NCBI GenBank assembly: GCA_016296655.1
Contig: JAEDIW010000025.1
Span: 1 to 38,316 of the forward strand
Origin: Treponema sp.
GTDB taxonomy: Bacteria; Spirochaetota; Spirochaetia; Treponematales; Treponemataceae
Direction of reading: 5' to 3'
DNA length: 38,316 nt
This document shows, in pieces, positions 7,353 through 15,095 of the stretch. Under the pieces are notes generated by a model. That model made no database searches and was not told the DNA's origin. It was given only the letters and a program-made list of their open reading frames with translations. Both the position numbers and the translations under genes were made by a program. The first letter of the stretch is position 1. Each line of letters opens with the position of its first letter.

Positions 7353-8171
7353 CTCAAGAAAATCTGCTATTCCATCTTCATTATTTGATTTTCTTGTAAC
7401 ATATCTGGCAACGTCTTTTATATAATCAAGCCCATTGCTCATAGCAACAGAATACCCTGCCATTCTTATCATAGATTCATCATTCATGCTGTCGCCAAAA
7501 ACCATGATTTTGTCCTTACTTATGTTAAGCATATTTGCCAGATAGAGTAGGGCTTCACCTTTTCCACAATTTGGGGGCATTATTTCAAGAAAGTATGGTT
7601 TGCTCGTAAATATAACAGCTTTATCTCCAAATTTTTTCTTCAATTTGTCCTGCAATTCTGCAACAATCGAAGGCTCACCAGGAATTACCATTTTAGAATG
7701 TCCTTCGGCAAGAGCTTTTTTAAAATCTGGAACAACTTCAAGTTTTAATTTGCATAATGTAGAGTCTAGCCTTGACCATTCATTATCCACATCAGCATAA
7801 ATAGTATTTGGACCATAAATTTCAGCTGGAAGATTATAAGTTAAAGCTTCCTCATAACTTTTAATTAAAATATCTCCATCTACATTTCTGGAATAAATTA
7901 CTTTATCTGTACGTAAATCAAAAATTCTTGCTCCATTTAAAGTTACAATAAAATGCCCTGTATCAAAATTTTCAGTTCCAAGAAATTTTACATACTTTTC
8001 CAAAGCTCCTTTAGTACGCCCTGAAGCTAGAACAACATAAATACCCTTTTCAGCAAGTTTCCTTATTGAAGCAGCAGTTTTTTCACCAATTTCCAAATCC
8101 TTATTTAAAAGAGTATCATCCATATCAAAAGCTACTAATTTAGGATCTAATTTTTTTTCAGGAATTTTCAT
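7338..8171 (-). CDS. HAD-superfamily hydrolase, Cof/YidA-type sugar-phosphate phosphatase
   Basis: The 277-residue protein has the four HAD motifs: FDMDDTLL near residue 15 (nucleophile and acid aspartates), VVLASGRT (motif II), a lysine in the PPNCGKGEAL segment (motif III) and MVFGDSMNDESMI (motif IV, Mg2+-binding). A large C2 cap lies between motifs II and III, as in Cof-type IIB phosphatases, which dephosphorylate sugar phosphates, FMN precursors or similar metabolites. The exact substrate cannot be read from sequence. It is the last gene of a minus-strand run from the peptidyl-prolyl isomerase, 25 bases after the 105-residue membrane protein. Confidence 0.9.
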   Translation of the reverse strand: MKIPEKKLDPKLVAFDMDDTLLNKDLEIGEKTAASIRKLAEKGIYVVLASGRTKGALEKYVKFLGTENFDTGHFIVTLNGARIFDLRTDKVIYSRNVDGDILIKSYEEALTYNLPAEIYGPNTIYADVDNEWSRLDSTLCKLKLEVVPDFKKALAEGHSKMVIPGEPSIVAELQDKLKKKFGDKAVIFTSKPYFLEIMPPNCGKGEALLYLANMLNISKDKIMVFGDSMNDESMIRMAGYSVAMSNGLDYIKDVARYVTRKSNNEDGIADFLESFVL

Positions 8172-8196
8172 TTAATGCTCCTATACAATTTTAAAA

Positions 8197-8514
8197 TTAT
8201 TTTGCTCTTCTAGAAAAAACAAACATGTATACAATTGAAAGCAATGCAAAAACAATAATATAAAAAAGGGCAACCTCATATTTCATTTCTGGCAATGCAA
8301 AAAATAAAATACCGCTTATAACCGTTAAAATTCCTATGGCTGTAGAAAATATACCTGTCGCAGTCGCAAATAATTTTTTTGATTTCAGTTTTGCAGAATC
8401 ATAAATGCCTGTACACAATGCATCTAAATATTTTTTAGACCTAAAGTAAAACCCTGCTACAATAAAACTTATTCCGCCCGTTATAAAAAAAATACCTAAA
8501 ATAATTTCTTTCAT
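8197..8514 (-). CDS. Small uncharacterised membrane protein, three predicted helices
   Basis: I do not recognise a family. The 105 residues show three hydrophobic helices at about 4-24, 50-72 and 80-99, separated by a basic stretch (RSKKYLD...SAKLKSKK). The first helix may act as a signal anchor and the protein ends in a basic tail (FSRRAK). It lies seven bases after the 156-residue gene and 25 before the Cof phosphatase, so it is probably co-transcribed with them. The function is unknown. Confidence 0.6.
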   Translation of the reverse strand: MKEIILGIFFITGGISFIVAGFYFRSKKYLDALCTGIYDSAKLKSKKLFATATGIFSTAIGILTVISGILFFALPEMKYEVALFYIIVFALLSIVYMFVFSRRAK

Positions 8515-8521
8515 ACAAAAC

Positions 8522-8992
8522 TCATTTCTTTATGTACTTTGAAATTTTCTCAATTATATTGTCAGCTTTATGTTGTGTTTCCAATTCAATCCGTTTTTGC
8601 AGTCCATCTTCACCTTCAAAAAATAAAAATATTTTTTCTTTTTCTCCCAGCAGAATACTGAACCAGGTTCTAGAAGTTTTTTGAACTGACAGCGATTTTA
8701 ACTCAGATACATTAGCCAACTGTTCTTCAGGCTCATCCCCATGAGCAGCCTGTCTCAGCATCATGCTCATTGCTGATTCATAAGGATGAACATAAAAATA
8801 AAAATTTTTCTCGCAAAAAACCAAAAGCCCCCATATTTCACAAGAAGGATTATTGTTTTTCAAGGAAAGGCTGTTCAATGTTTTCAAGTCAGCTTTTAAA
8901 CTGACCATCTCCAAAGAAATAACTTTATCACTTACTTTTTTTGAGAATTCGTCAAAAAATTTTTGAACAGCTCTTTCCTGCGATTTTTCCAT
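8522..8992 (-). CDS. Uncharacterised 156-residue cytoplasmic protein
   Basis: No signal peptide, membrane helix or familiar catalytic motif is visible. The sequence alternates predicted beta strands (CEIWGLLVFCEKNFYFYVHPYE, TWFSILLGEKEKIFLFFEGE) with a central acidic loop, and ends in an amphipathic helix, reminiscent of a PH-like or small alpha/beta fold; that is only an impression. The start codon sits one base after the isomerase stop, implying tight translational coupling. It may therefore act with, or simply be expressed with, the secreted isomerase. Confidence 0.6.
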   Translation of the reverse strand: MEKSQERAVQKFFDEFSKKVSDKVISLEMVSLKADLKTLNSLSLKNNNPSCEIWGLLVFCEKNFYFYVHPYESAMSMMLRQAAHGDEPEEQLANVSELKSLSVQKTSRTWFSILLGEKEKIFLFFEGEDGLQKRIELETQHKADNIIEKISKYIKK

Positions 8993-8993
8993 T

Positions 8994-10025
8994 TTACTTT
9001 ATCTTTACAAGTTTTACGTCAAAGCAGATATAAGAATTTCCAGGAATTCCAGCCTGAGGAACTCCACGAATCCCGTATGCAAGCTGAGGAGGAATCAGCA
9101 TCTGCCTTGTTTCTCCAAGTTTCATTTCCTGAACCATTAAATCAAATCCAGGAATCATTTCTCCAGCTCCTGTACTAAAGCTTAAAGGTTCGTGTCCCTG
9201 CGGATGAAATTCTTTTGTAACATCAAAAAGCTGACCACTTGGCAAATAACCTCTGTATTCAACAGTTGCTGTTTTTCTTTTTCCACATGCAGAACCAGAA
9301 CCATTTTCAAGAATCTTGAAATAAACACCAGAAGATGATTTTGTAAAGCCTTCAACCATCCGGTTAAACTGAGCATCCTTAAAATCCTTTTTTGCTTTTG
9401 CGGCAACAGGAACTAACCTGTCAAAATCTGCCTGAGCAGCTGAAAACTTTTCTGCATCTGCACCCTGTCGTACAATTGTTACAGATTTGATTTCATCGTT
9501 CTGTTTAACTGCATTAACAACATCCTGACCAGTTACTACTTCTCCAAAAATAGTATGCTTATAATTAAGCCAGTCTGTAGGAACATGCGTAATAAAAAAT
9601 TGACTTCCATTTGTATCATCACCTGAATTTGCCATTGCAAGTTTTCCAGGTTTATCAAAAATATATTTTTCAACAGGTTCATCGCTGAATTTATATCCTG
9701 GTCCACCAGTTCCATTACCAGCAGGATCTCCCCCTTGAATCATGAAATTTTCAATAACACGATGAAATTTTAATCCATTATAAAAAGGCTTTCCTTTTGC
9801 TGCATTTAAAGTGCCTTCTGCAAGACCTACAAAATTAGTAACAGTCAAAGGTGTGTCTTTATAAAACAATTCGCAGACAATTTCTCCACGAGTTGTATCA
9901 ATTACTGCAAAAAGGCCGTTTTTACCTTCTATAGCTTTCATACTTTCCTCCGAGGGTTTTGCAAAACCCATTGACATAGTCATAATAACTGAAAATAGTC
10001 CTAAAATAAATTTTTCAAATTTCAT
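8994..10025 (-). CDS. Secreted dual-family peptidyl-prolyl isomerase (cyclophilin-FKBP fusion)
   Basis: The 343-residue protein has a signal peptide (1-22, cleavage near GFA-KP). A complete cyclophilin domain follows (about 38-188: LKFHRVIENFMIQGGDP with catalytic R89, MANSGDDTNGSQFFIT), then a helical linker (190-245) and a complete FKBP domain (about 248-343: ATVEYRGYLPSGQLFD, GAGEMIPGFD, IPPQLAYG). Both classes isomerise Xaa-Pro bonds and assist folding, here outside the cytoplasm. Fusion of two unrelated isomerase folds defines dual-family immunophilins, known from some bacteria including spirochaetes, and protists. Key residues look intact in both halves, so both could be active. It heads a four-gene minus-strand unit. 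Confidence 0.93.
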   Translation of the reverse strand: MKFEKFILGLFSVIMTMSMGFAKPSEESMKAIEGKNGLFAVIDTTRGEIVCELFYKDTPLTVTNFVGLAEGTLNAAKGKPFYNGLKFHRVIENFMIQGGDPAGNGTGGPGYKFSDEPVEKYIFDKPGKLAMANSGDDTNGSQFFITHVPTDWLNYKHTIFGEVVTGQDVVNAVKQNDEIKSVTIVRQGADAEKFSAAQADFDRLVPVAAKAKKDFKDAQFNRMVEGFTKSSSGVYFKILENGSGSACGKRKTATVEYRGYLPSGQLFDVTKEFHPQGHEPLSFSTGAGEMIPGFDLMVQEMKLGETRQMLIPPQLAYGIRGVPQAGIPGNSYICFDVKLVKIK

Positions 10026-10148
10026 TTTATTTTCCTAAAAATGAAAAATTCACATAAATTAAATCAATCTATGTAAATTTCAAATGCTCAAAAAGCTAAT
10101 TTTCGATTTTTGCAAACTAACTCTAAAATCAGCTTACTAAATATCTAA

Positions 10149-10281
10149 GGAAACGCCGAATAAATCCTATTAAGGATTTTCAGTATTAACCTTGAATGTA
10201 GCAAATTGTCGTAAGTCAATGATTTACGGCAATTTGATGGGAATTGCTGAGTAATCGCCTCAAGTGTTAATCAGCACCTCC
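10149..10281. mobile_element. MITE-like element (133 bp) with imperfect terminal inverted repeats
   Basis: The ends GGAAACGCCGAATAA (10149-10163) and TTAATCAGCACCTCC (10267-10281) form imperfect 15-bp inverted repeats (10/15 matches, several differences being transitions). Direct CTAA duplications flank it at 10145-10148 and 10282-10285. Internal hairpins lie at about 10162-10180 (AAATCC/GGATTT) and 10203-10235 (AAATTG.CGTAA/TTACG.CAATTT). There is no coding capacity. The ends resemble those of IS5- or IS4-like elements from memory only. It sits at the stop codon of the 266-residue gene. Confidence 0.5.
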
Positions 10282-11082
10282 CTAAAATTGCTCTTTAAAC
10301 CACTTATTAATTGCATCAAGCCGGGAACTCAACGATTTTTCCATTCTTTGTTCCAAAACAGAAAAACGAAGTATTTTCGCCTGAATTGCCATATAAACTA
10401 TAAAATAATCGCCACAGTCCATAACAGCAAGGTTTATATTCATGTTACCTTTTTTTACAGCCCTTATAAACTTGTACTTAAGCGAGTCTATATTCTGAAA
10501 CCGTACAAAAACCTCATTTTCAGTTTGTTTATATGTCAAAGCATACCTGCTCTTTCCAAAAGCATGCTCATTCTGAAAACAATACAGTTTAAGATTGTCA
10601 GCAGAACCTTCTGTCATATCAGGTATTTTTTCATCAGAATCAGGACCTGCTATCATATAGGATTCGCTATACAAAGTATCCCATTTTTGCCGGCTGTTAG
10701 ACCAATACTGCATCCCTTTCATTTTTGAAATAGAACGCAATATTTTTGAAACCTTATCTATAGAAATATCTTCAAGATTTACGTTATTTTTTTCTGCCAA
10801 ATCTGATTTTTTTATTAGATACAACGCTTCAGATGCATAAGAAGGATCTTCTCCATCTTTTCCACCCTGAAAAACGATTTTTTCTTTCATAAAATCAGTT
10901 TCAGGCATTAAAATCAATTCTGTTTCATCTTTTTCAAGAGTATGTTTCAATTCACCTTTTTGAAGCAGCTCCTCAAAAATTTCCTTCTTCAGAATTTTTT
11001 CAATAGAATATGTTTCCGCAAAAGCTGAAAAAACAATAAAAAAGAAAGAAACATTTATTACCTTTTTTATAAAACTATTCAT
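10282..11082 (-). CDS. Secreted uncharacterised protein (266 residues)
   Basis: The N-terminus is a signal peptide (about 1-22, cleavage after SAFA). The mature part is lysine- and glutamate-rich with no recognised catalytic motif; a middle segment (KILRSISKMKGMQYWSNSRQKWDTLY) and a late segment (MDCGDYFIVYMAIQAKIL) look the most structured. Homologues probably exist in other treponemes, but I cannot name a family with confidence. It begins two bases after jag ends, so it is likely in the jag operon. Its TAG stop lies within the 4-bp duplication flanking the MITE-like element, which may have trimmed or replaced its original 3' end. Confidence 0.72.
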   Translation of the reverse strand: MNSFIKKVINVSFFFIVFSAFAETYSIEKILKKEIFEELLQKGELKHTLEKDETELILMPETDFMKEKIVFQGGKDGEDPSYASEALYLIKKSDLAEKNNVNLEDISIDKVSKILRSISKMKGMQYWSNSRQKWDTLYSESYMIAGPDSDEKIPDMTEGSADNLKLYCFQNEHAFGKSRYALTYKQTENEVFVRFQNIDSLKYKFIRAVKKGNMNINLAVMDCGDYFIVYMAIQAKILRFSVLEQRMEKSLSSRLDAINKWFKEQF

Positions 11083-11083
11083 A

Positions 11084-11773
11084 TTAACGAATTCCTTTAT
11101 ATAAAACCCTTACCTGTTTATATAAACCTTCTCCTTCACTTTTAGTTTCAATATCAGGAATATCATTTAAAGTTGTATGAATCAGTCGTCTTTCAAAAGG
11201 ATTCATTGGTTCCAAAAGAATTGAATTATGAGAAGATCTTACTTTATCAGCTGTAACATAAGCAAGGCGTACAAGAAGTTCCTCTCGACGAATTCTATAA
11301 TTTTCAGTATCTAGAATAACTCTTATTTCTTCATGTCCAAGACGACCCGCATAAACATTTGCCAAAAGCTGCAAAGCATCAAGATTTTTTCCTTTCCTTC
11401 CAATAAGGATTGAAGAATTTTCAGAATCAAGTTTTATTCCAATTTTTCGTTCTTCACGGAATATAACGCTAACCTTTACGCTATATCCCATTTTTTCAAT
11501 CAATGTTTGAACGAATTCTACAAGTTTATTTTCAAATTCCCCCTGAGGAATAGGGTCCGAAAAAGTGTTTGTCGAAGGAATTTTTCCGTCAAATTCAGGT
11601 GCATGCTCAGGACTGTCTGTATGCACACGAATCCTTACAAAACCTTTCTTAAAAAGTGTCCCTTTTTGAGTTTCAAGAATTTCAACATCAAATTGATTTC
11701 TTTCAAGACCAAGATCATTTGAAGCCATTTCAATAGCTTCTTTTTCATTTTTTGCTTCGTATTCGTAAGTCAT
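11084..11773 (-). CDS. jag: RNA-binding protein Jag/KhpB (EloR)
   Basis: The 229-residue protein has the full Jag architecture: N-terminal Jag_N domain (MTYEYEAKNEKEAIEMA...GFVRIRV, 1-50), an acidic linker, a KH domain with the GRKGKN RNA-binding loop (about 95-150), and an R3H domain (about 160-229, ending ERRLIHTTLND...VRVLYKG). In other bacteria it pairs with KhpA and links RNA binding to cell elongation and division. Its place downstream of yidC is conserved widely. The 154-base gap from yidC holds a TIR-like repeat element and a perfect 10-bp hairpin, so jag may be partly uncoupled from yidC. A GAGG precedes the ATG. Confidence 0.95.
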   Translation of the reverse strand: MTYEYEAKNEKEAIEMASNDLGLERNQFDVEILETQKGTLFKKGFVRIRVHTDSPEHAPEFDGKIPSTNTFSDPIPQGEFENKLVEFVQTLIEKMGYSVKVSVIFREERKIGIKLDSENSSILIGRKGKNLDALQLLANVYAGRLGHEEIRVILDTENYRIRREELLVRLAYVTADKVRSSHNSILLEPMNPFERRLIHTTLNDIPDIETKSEGEGLYKQVRVLYKGIR

Positions 11774-11795
11774 TTTAACCTCTTTTATATGAATA

Positions 11796-11819
11796 CCTTA
11801 AAAAACGAATTTTTTAAGG
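11796..11819 (-). other. Perfect 10-bp hairpin with TTCG loop in the jag leader
   Basis: CCTTAAAAAA and TTTTTTAAGG pair completely around a four-base loop, which reads TTCG on the coding (minus) strand. It lies about 22 bases upstream of the jag start. No T-run follows, so it is not a standard terminator; an RNA-stabilising or processing hairpin is an inference. Confidence 0.55.
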
Positions 11820-11836
11820 CTCTCTGAAATATAATG

Positions 11837-11917
11837 AAAGGGGTGTCTCAAAAGTGTAATTCATATTGTCATTTTGAGCTTGATTCAGCATGGCAATACT
11901 TATTGGACAGCCCCTTT
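11837..11917. repeat. 81-bp TIR-bounded repeat element between yidC and jag
   Basis: The ends AAAGGGG-TGTC and GGACAG-CCCCTTT are inverted repeats of the GGGGCTGTC type common at insertion-sequence ends. Inside is a diverged copy (11868-11891, 20/24) of the ATGCTGAA-type palindrome found within the type IIG gene. It has no coding content. It could be a MITE or a bimodular intergenic repeat; it could also fold as one long hairpin in the yidC-jag transcript. Confidence 0.5.
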
Positions 11918-11927
11918 AAAAAATCAA

Positions 11928-13706
11928 CTATTTTCTAAATTTCTTAACATTGGACTTTTTTTCAGCATTTTTTTCTTTTTTCATCATTGCATTGATAAAA
12001 AGTTGCTGTATCAACTGAACAAAATTTGAAACTGTCCAATAAAGAATCAATCCTGATGGAGCATTATAGAACAGAAAGAAGAAAATCAATGGCATACCAT
12101 ACATCATCATCTTCATCTGAGCTGCATTTGAACCTGTCATAGTTCCGCCATTTTGTGTTATTTTTCCAAATAAAAGTTGAGAAATAACGTAAATTATTGG
12201 CAACAGCCTTAAATCACTTCCAATAAATGGTATGTTAAAATTAAATCTGTAAATACTATCCCCTGCAGAAAGATCAGGAATCCAACCAGGAATGAACATA
12301 GCTCCACGGAATTCAAAATAGTTGTTAAACAAATTGAACATTGCAAATAATACAACAAACATGAAAACCATAGGCAAACAACCAGAAACTGGATTATATC
12401 CTGCTTCTTTGTAAAGTTTTGCCGTTTCCTGCTGCATTTTCTGAGGATTGTCCTTATACTTTGCCTGAATAGCCTGAATTCTTGGCTGCATTTCCTGCAT
12501 CTTTTGAGTTCCCATAGAACTCTTCTTTGTAAGAGGGAACATAACAAGCTTCAACAAAATAGTCAGAATAATAATAGAAACACCCCAGTTAGGAATGACT
12601 TTATAAATCATTTCCATCATCCATTTAAGAATTGTTTCCAGCCATGAAAGGAACCCACTAGACTGAAGACATTCTCCAAGCCTCAATCCTTCAACATTCC
12701 ATTTGTTATTAGCGGCAACATTGTAAATTCTTAAATCTTTTTCATTTCTAGGACCTAAATATAAATAATATGAATCCCTTAATTTTTTACCTGTGAAAGA
12801 ACTTCTTTCAACCAATGTCTGTGCATTTGCGTAATTATTTTTTTCGATTAACGAAGAATAATAAACATTTTTTACAGCTGTCTGTCCTGTTGGGATGATA
12901 AGCCCTACAAAATATTTACCACCTATTCCAGCCCAAGAAACATTTTCTTTGTCATAAACTTTAAACTGCTTTTCTGAAAGAACAATTTTTTTTGCTTTTT
13001 CACCATTAAATGCAATAAACTGTCTTGATTCATAGCGGTCAGCTTTTTTGTCAAAATGAGGTCCCAGCTGTGGAGATGTACGGATTGTATATGCAATTCC
13101 ATCAAAATTCAGACCATTGGAATTTTCAGCACCCTCTATTGCAATATCAAGTTTAAAAGCATATTCATCAGGTTTAAAACTATAAGTCTTATAAAGAGTA
13201 AATCTATTTTCTGTTTTATCAGAATTTTCAATTAGAAACGTTTTATAAAAACCAATAGTATAGTCATCTAACTTTCTTGCAGTGAATACTTCATTTATAA
13301 TTGAATTAGACGCACCGCCAAAAGCAATAGAACACGTTCTGTTTAATTCAGAAACATTGTCAGACAACTCAACGCCCGTTGAAGTATCTCTATCAAAGTG
13401 ATCAAGAAGTTTATAGCTGATTATATCACCGCCACGAGTTGAAAAAACAACTTCAACTTTATCGGTTTTAATAGTATAAAATTCTTCTATAGCTGTTTCT
13501 TCATCTGCAGATAATACATTTTCAATTTTATTTGTTACAATCGTATTTACAGAATCTAACTGTGTTTCAACAGCTTCTTTTTCCTGAACAGTTTCTGTCT
13601 GTACAGTCTGTTTGTTTTGAGTTGGAAAAAACTTTGTCTGAATAAACATAGATCCAACAAGAACAATAGTAGAAAGTACAACAGCCCAAATAGTATTCTT
13701 TTCCAT
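11928..13706 (-). CDS. yidC: Membrane protein insertase YidC
   Basis: The 592-residue length suits a Gram-negative-type YidC. It has an N-terminal helix (about 7-24), a large periplasmic beta domain (about 60-340, containing TRGGDIISYKL), then the conserved insertase core (about 360-580): WGVSIIILTILLKLVMFPLT, a cytoplasmic coiled region (KMQEMQPRIQAIQAKYKDNPQKM), GCLPMVFMFVVLFAMF, and a final pair of helices (GLILYWTVSNFVQLIQQ) with a lysine-rich tail. It inserts proteins into the inner membrane alone or with SecYEG. GGAG lies 11 bases before the start. It follows yidD by 24 bases in the conserved rpmH-rnpA-yidD-yidC-jag order. Confidence 0.97.
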   Translation of the reverse strand: MEKNTIWAVVLSTIVLVGSMFIQTKFFPTQNKQTVQTETVQEKEAVETQLDSVNTIVTNKIENVLSADEETAIEEFYTIKTDKVEVVFSTRGGDIISYKLLDHFDRDTSTGVELSDNVSELNRTCSIAFGGASNSIINEVFTARKLDDYTIGFYKTFLIENSDKTENRFTLYKTYSFKPDEYAFKLDIAIEGAENSNGLNFDGIAYTIRTSPQLGPHFDKKADRYESRQFIAFNGEKAKKIVLSEKQFKVYDKENVSWAGIGGKYFVGLIIPTGQTAVKNVYYSSLIEKNNYANAQTLVERSSFTGKKLRDSYYLYLGPRNEKDLRIYNVAANNKWNVEGLRLGECLQSSGFLSWLETILKWMMEMIYKVIPNWGVSIIILTILLKLVMFPLTKKSSMGTQKMQEMQPRIQAIQAKYKDNPQKMQQETAKLYKEAGYNPVSGCLPMVFMFVVLFAMFNLFNNYFEFRGAMFIPGWIPDLSAGDSIYRFNFNIPFIGSDLRLLPIIYVISQLLFGKITQNGGTMTGSNAAQMKMMMYGMPLIFFFLFYNAPSGLILYWTVSNFVQLIQQLFINAMMKKEKNAEKKSNVKKFRK

Positions 13707-13730
13707 AATGCAAATTCTCCAGAATATTTT

Positions 13731-13952
13731 TTAAGGGACTGGGTCATAACCACCTTTATGAAATGGATTGCATTTAAGAATACGTTTTGTGGACAGACAA
13801 ATTCCTTTTATTGGCCCATGTTTTTTAAGTGCCTCAAGTGCATAATTTGAACATGACGGAAAAAATCTGCAACATCGAGGTTTTAAGGGAGAAATAAAAA
13901 TCTGATAAATTCGGATAAAAAAACAGAAAAATTTAACAAAAAAATTTTTCAT
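13731..13952 (-). CDS. yidD: Membrane protein insertion efficiency factor YidD
   Basis: The 73-residue protein matches YidD throughout: an N-terminal amphipathic, basic helix (FFIRIYQIFISPLKP), the cysteine-rich CCRFFPSCSNYALEALKKHG core, and the CNPFHKGGYDPVP ending. It is a small inner-membrane-associated protein that helps YidC-dependent insertion. Its start overlaps the rnpA stop by four bases (ATGA-type), a sign of translational coupling, and yidC follows 24 bases later. Confidence 0.96.
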   Translation of the reverse strand: MKNFFVKFFCFFIRIYQIFISPLKPRCCRFFPSCSNYALEALKKHGPIKGICLSTKRILKCNPFHKGGYDPVP

Positions 13953-14311
13953 GTCTTTAATATTCCTGCCTTTTCACATAATGAACGAAATTGAAAATAC
14001 CGTGTGCTGAACGAGTCGTTTCCAGGATAAATAAGTAATAACAAATCATATCCGGTGTTCAGGTATTTTTTTAAAGACCGATAAATTTCACGGCTATAGC
14101 GTTTAGAGGCATTTCTTCTAACTGCATTGCCATAGCCGCGTGAAAGAGTAAAAGCAATTCTGTTGTAGTCAAAATCATTTTCTAAGTAAAATAATTTTGC
14201 ACCAGAAATACTTACTTTCTTTCCATTTTTAAACAGATTCCTAATTTCATCAGAAGCTTTTATATGTTCTTTTTTATAAAAGCTTTCTGAATGTAGCAAG
14301 CCTGTTCCCAT
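13949..14311 (-). CDS. rnpA: Ribonuclease P protein component
   Basis: The 120-residue basic protein has the RnpA core, with the RNA-binding stretch SRGYGNAVRRNASKRYSREIYR (the RNR-like motif) and upstream strands FYLENDFDYNRIAFTL. It supports the RNase P RNA in 5' maturation of tRNAs. The N-terminus is slightly long (MGTGLLHSESFYKKEHIKASDEIRNLFKNGKK). The ATG at 14311 is 18 bases after the rpmH stop, which supports this start. The family usually lies directly after rpmH, as here. Confidence 0.93.
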   Translation of the reverse strand: MGTGLLHSESFYKKEHIKASDEIRNLFKNGKKVSISGAKLFYLENDFDYNRIAFTLSRGYGNAVRRNASKRYSREIYRSLKKYLNTGYDLLLLIYPGNDSFSTRYFQFRSLCEKAGILKT

Positions 14312-14329
14312 CCCTTTACTTACTTAATA

Positions 14330-14485
14330 TCAGTAAGGCTTCTTTTCATCAGAAACAGATAATTTTGCACGACCTTTTGCACGTCTGCGAGAAAGAACTT
14401 TTCTTCCACCACGAGTTGCCATACGAGCGCGGAAACCAAATTTTCTATTACGTTTTACTTTACTTGGCTGATATGTTCTTTTCAT
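14330..14485 (-). CDS. rpmH: 50S ribosomal protein L34
   Basis: This short gene encodes 51 residues beginning MKRTYQPSKVKRNRKFGF, followed by RARMATRGGRKVLSRRRAKGR, the near-invariant L34 signature. The C-terminus is slightly extended (KLSVSDEKKPY). It is a large-subunit ribosomal protein that contacts 23S rRNA. AAGGAG lies upstream of the ATG, and a good promoter overlaps the end of the DUF721 gene. It starts the rpmH-rnpA-yidD-yidC block. Confidence 0.97.
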   Translation of the reverse strand: MKRTYQPSKVKRNRKFGFRARMATRGGRKVLSRRRAKGRAKLSVSDEKKPY

Positions 14486-14549
14486 AATGAACACGTCTCC
14501 TTATTTAAAGAACCTTTTACAGGTTCAGATATTATAAACAGTGTTACTG

Positions 14550-14579
14550 AATATAACATTATTGACAAGTTTTGGTCAA
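14550..14579 (-). promoter_or_regulatory. Predicted rpmH promoter
   Basis: On the minus strand TTGACC (14574-14579) is followed by an 18-base spacer and TATATT (14550-14555). A second perfect TATAAT lies at 14531-14536 with a poor -35. It overlaps the end of the DUF721 gene and gives rpmH its own start of transcription. Confidence 0.6.
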
Positions 14580-15095
14580 CATACTTTTTCTCATTCTCTC
14601 AAAGGCTTCCTTCATATTTTCAGGAATTCTTCCATTTTTTTCTGTTTTCTGTTCATTTTTATATATTTTTTCTATTGTTTTCTCTTCACAATTAAATTTA
14701 TTTTCCATTTTTTGTTTTTCATAAATTTTAATTTCATTTTCTATTTCAGAAAGAACAGCCTTACTTCCTCTAAGCCTGAATGACAGGCATCTTATTTCAA
14801 GTTGAGGAACAAATTTTTTTAAACCTCTTAAAATATACATTTCATGAATTCTAAACAGTTGAATAAAACCTGGATGATCAGTCTCTATCAGTAAAATTCC
14901 ATCTTTTACATCGACCAAAGAACTATGTGAAAAAAGTTTTGCACCTATGTCTTCTTTTGAACCATTTTTTATTGATGTAGTAATTTTTTTCCATGCATTT
15001 TCAACGCTGTCTTTTTCTTCAAATCTTTTTTTATCAATATTTGAAAATACTTTTAAAATCATTTCACGGCTATTTATAATCTGTTCGTCACGCAT
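14559..15095 (-). CDS. DUF721 (DciA-like) protein
   Basis: The 178-residue protein has an N-terminal DUF721 domain (about 15-115): a helix with ENAWKKITTSI, the strand pair LVDVKDGILLIETDHPGFIQLFRIHEMYIL, and EIRCLSFRLRG. A charged, probably helical C-terminal part (120-178) follows. DciA is the helicase operator that helps load DnaB in bacteria lacking DnaC or DnaI. Position in the dnaA-dnaN-recF run supports a replication role, but orthology to DciA is inferred from fold and context. Its start overlaps the end of recF by eight bases, suggesting coupled translation. Confidence 0.78.
   Translation of the reverse strand: MRDEQIINSREMILKVFSNIDKKRFEEKDSVENAWKKITTSIKNGSKEDIGAKLFSHSSLVDVKDGILLIETDHPGFIQLFRIHEMYILRGLKKFVPQLEIRCLSFRLRGSKAVLSEIENEIKIYEKQKMENKFNCEEKTIEKIYKNEQKTEKNGRIPENMKEAFERMRKSMLTKTCQ

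Noticed and set aside
10264..10728. Plus-strand open frame of 154 codons
   Set aside because: It is antisense to the secreted 266-residue protein, which has a signal peptide and operon spacing; the plus frame has neither.
13556..13850. Extra frames overlapping the start of yidC on both strands
   Set aside because: They are shadows of yidC and yidD, both of which have full family signatures.
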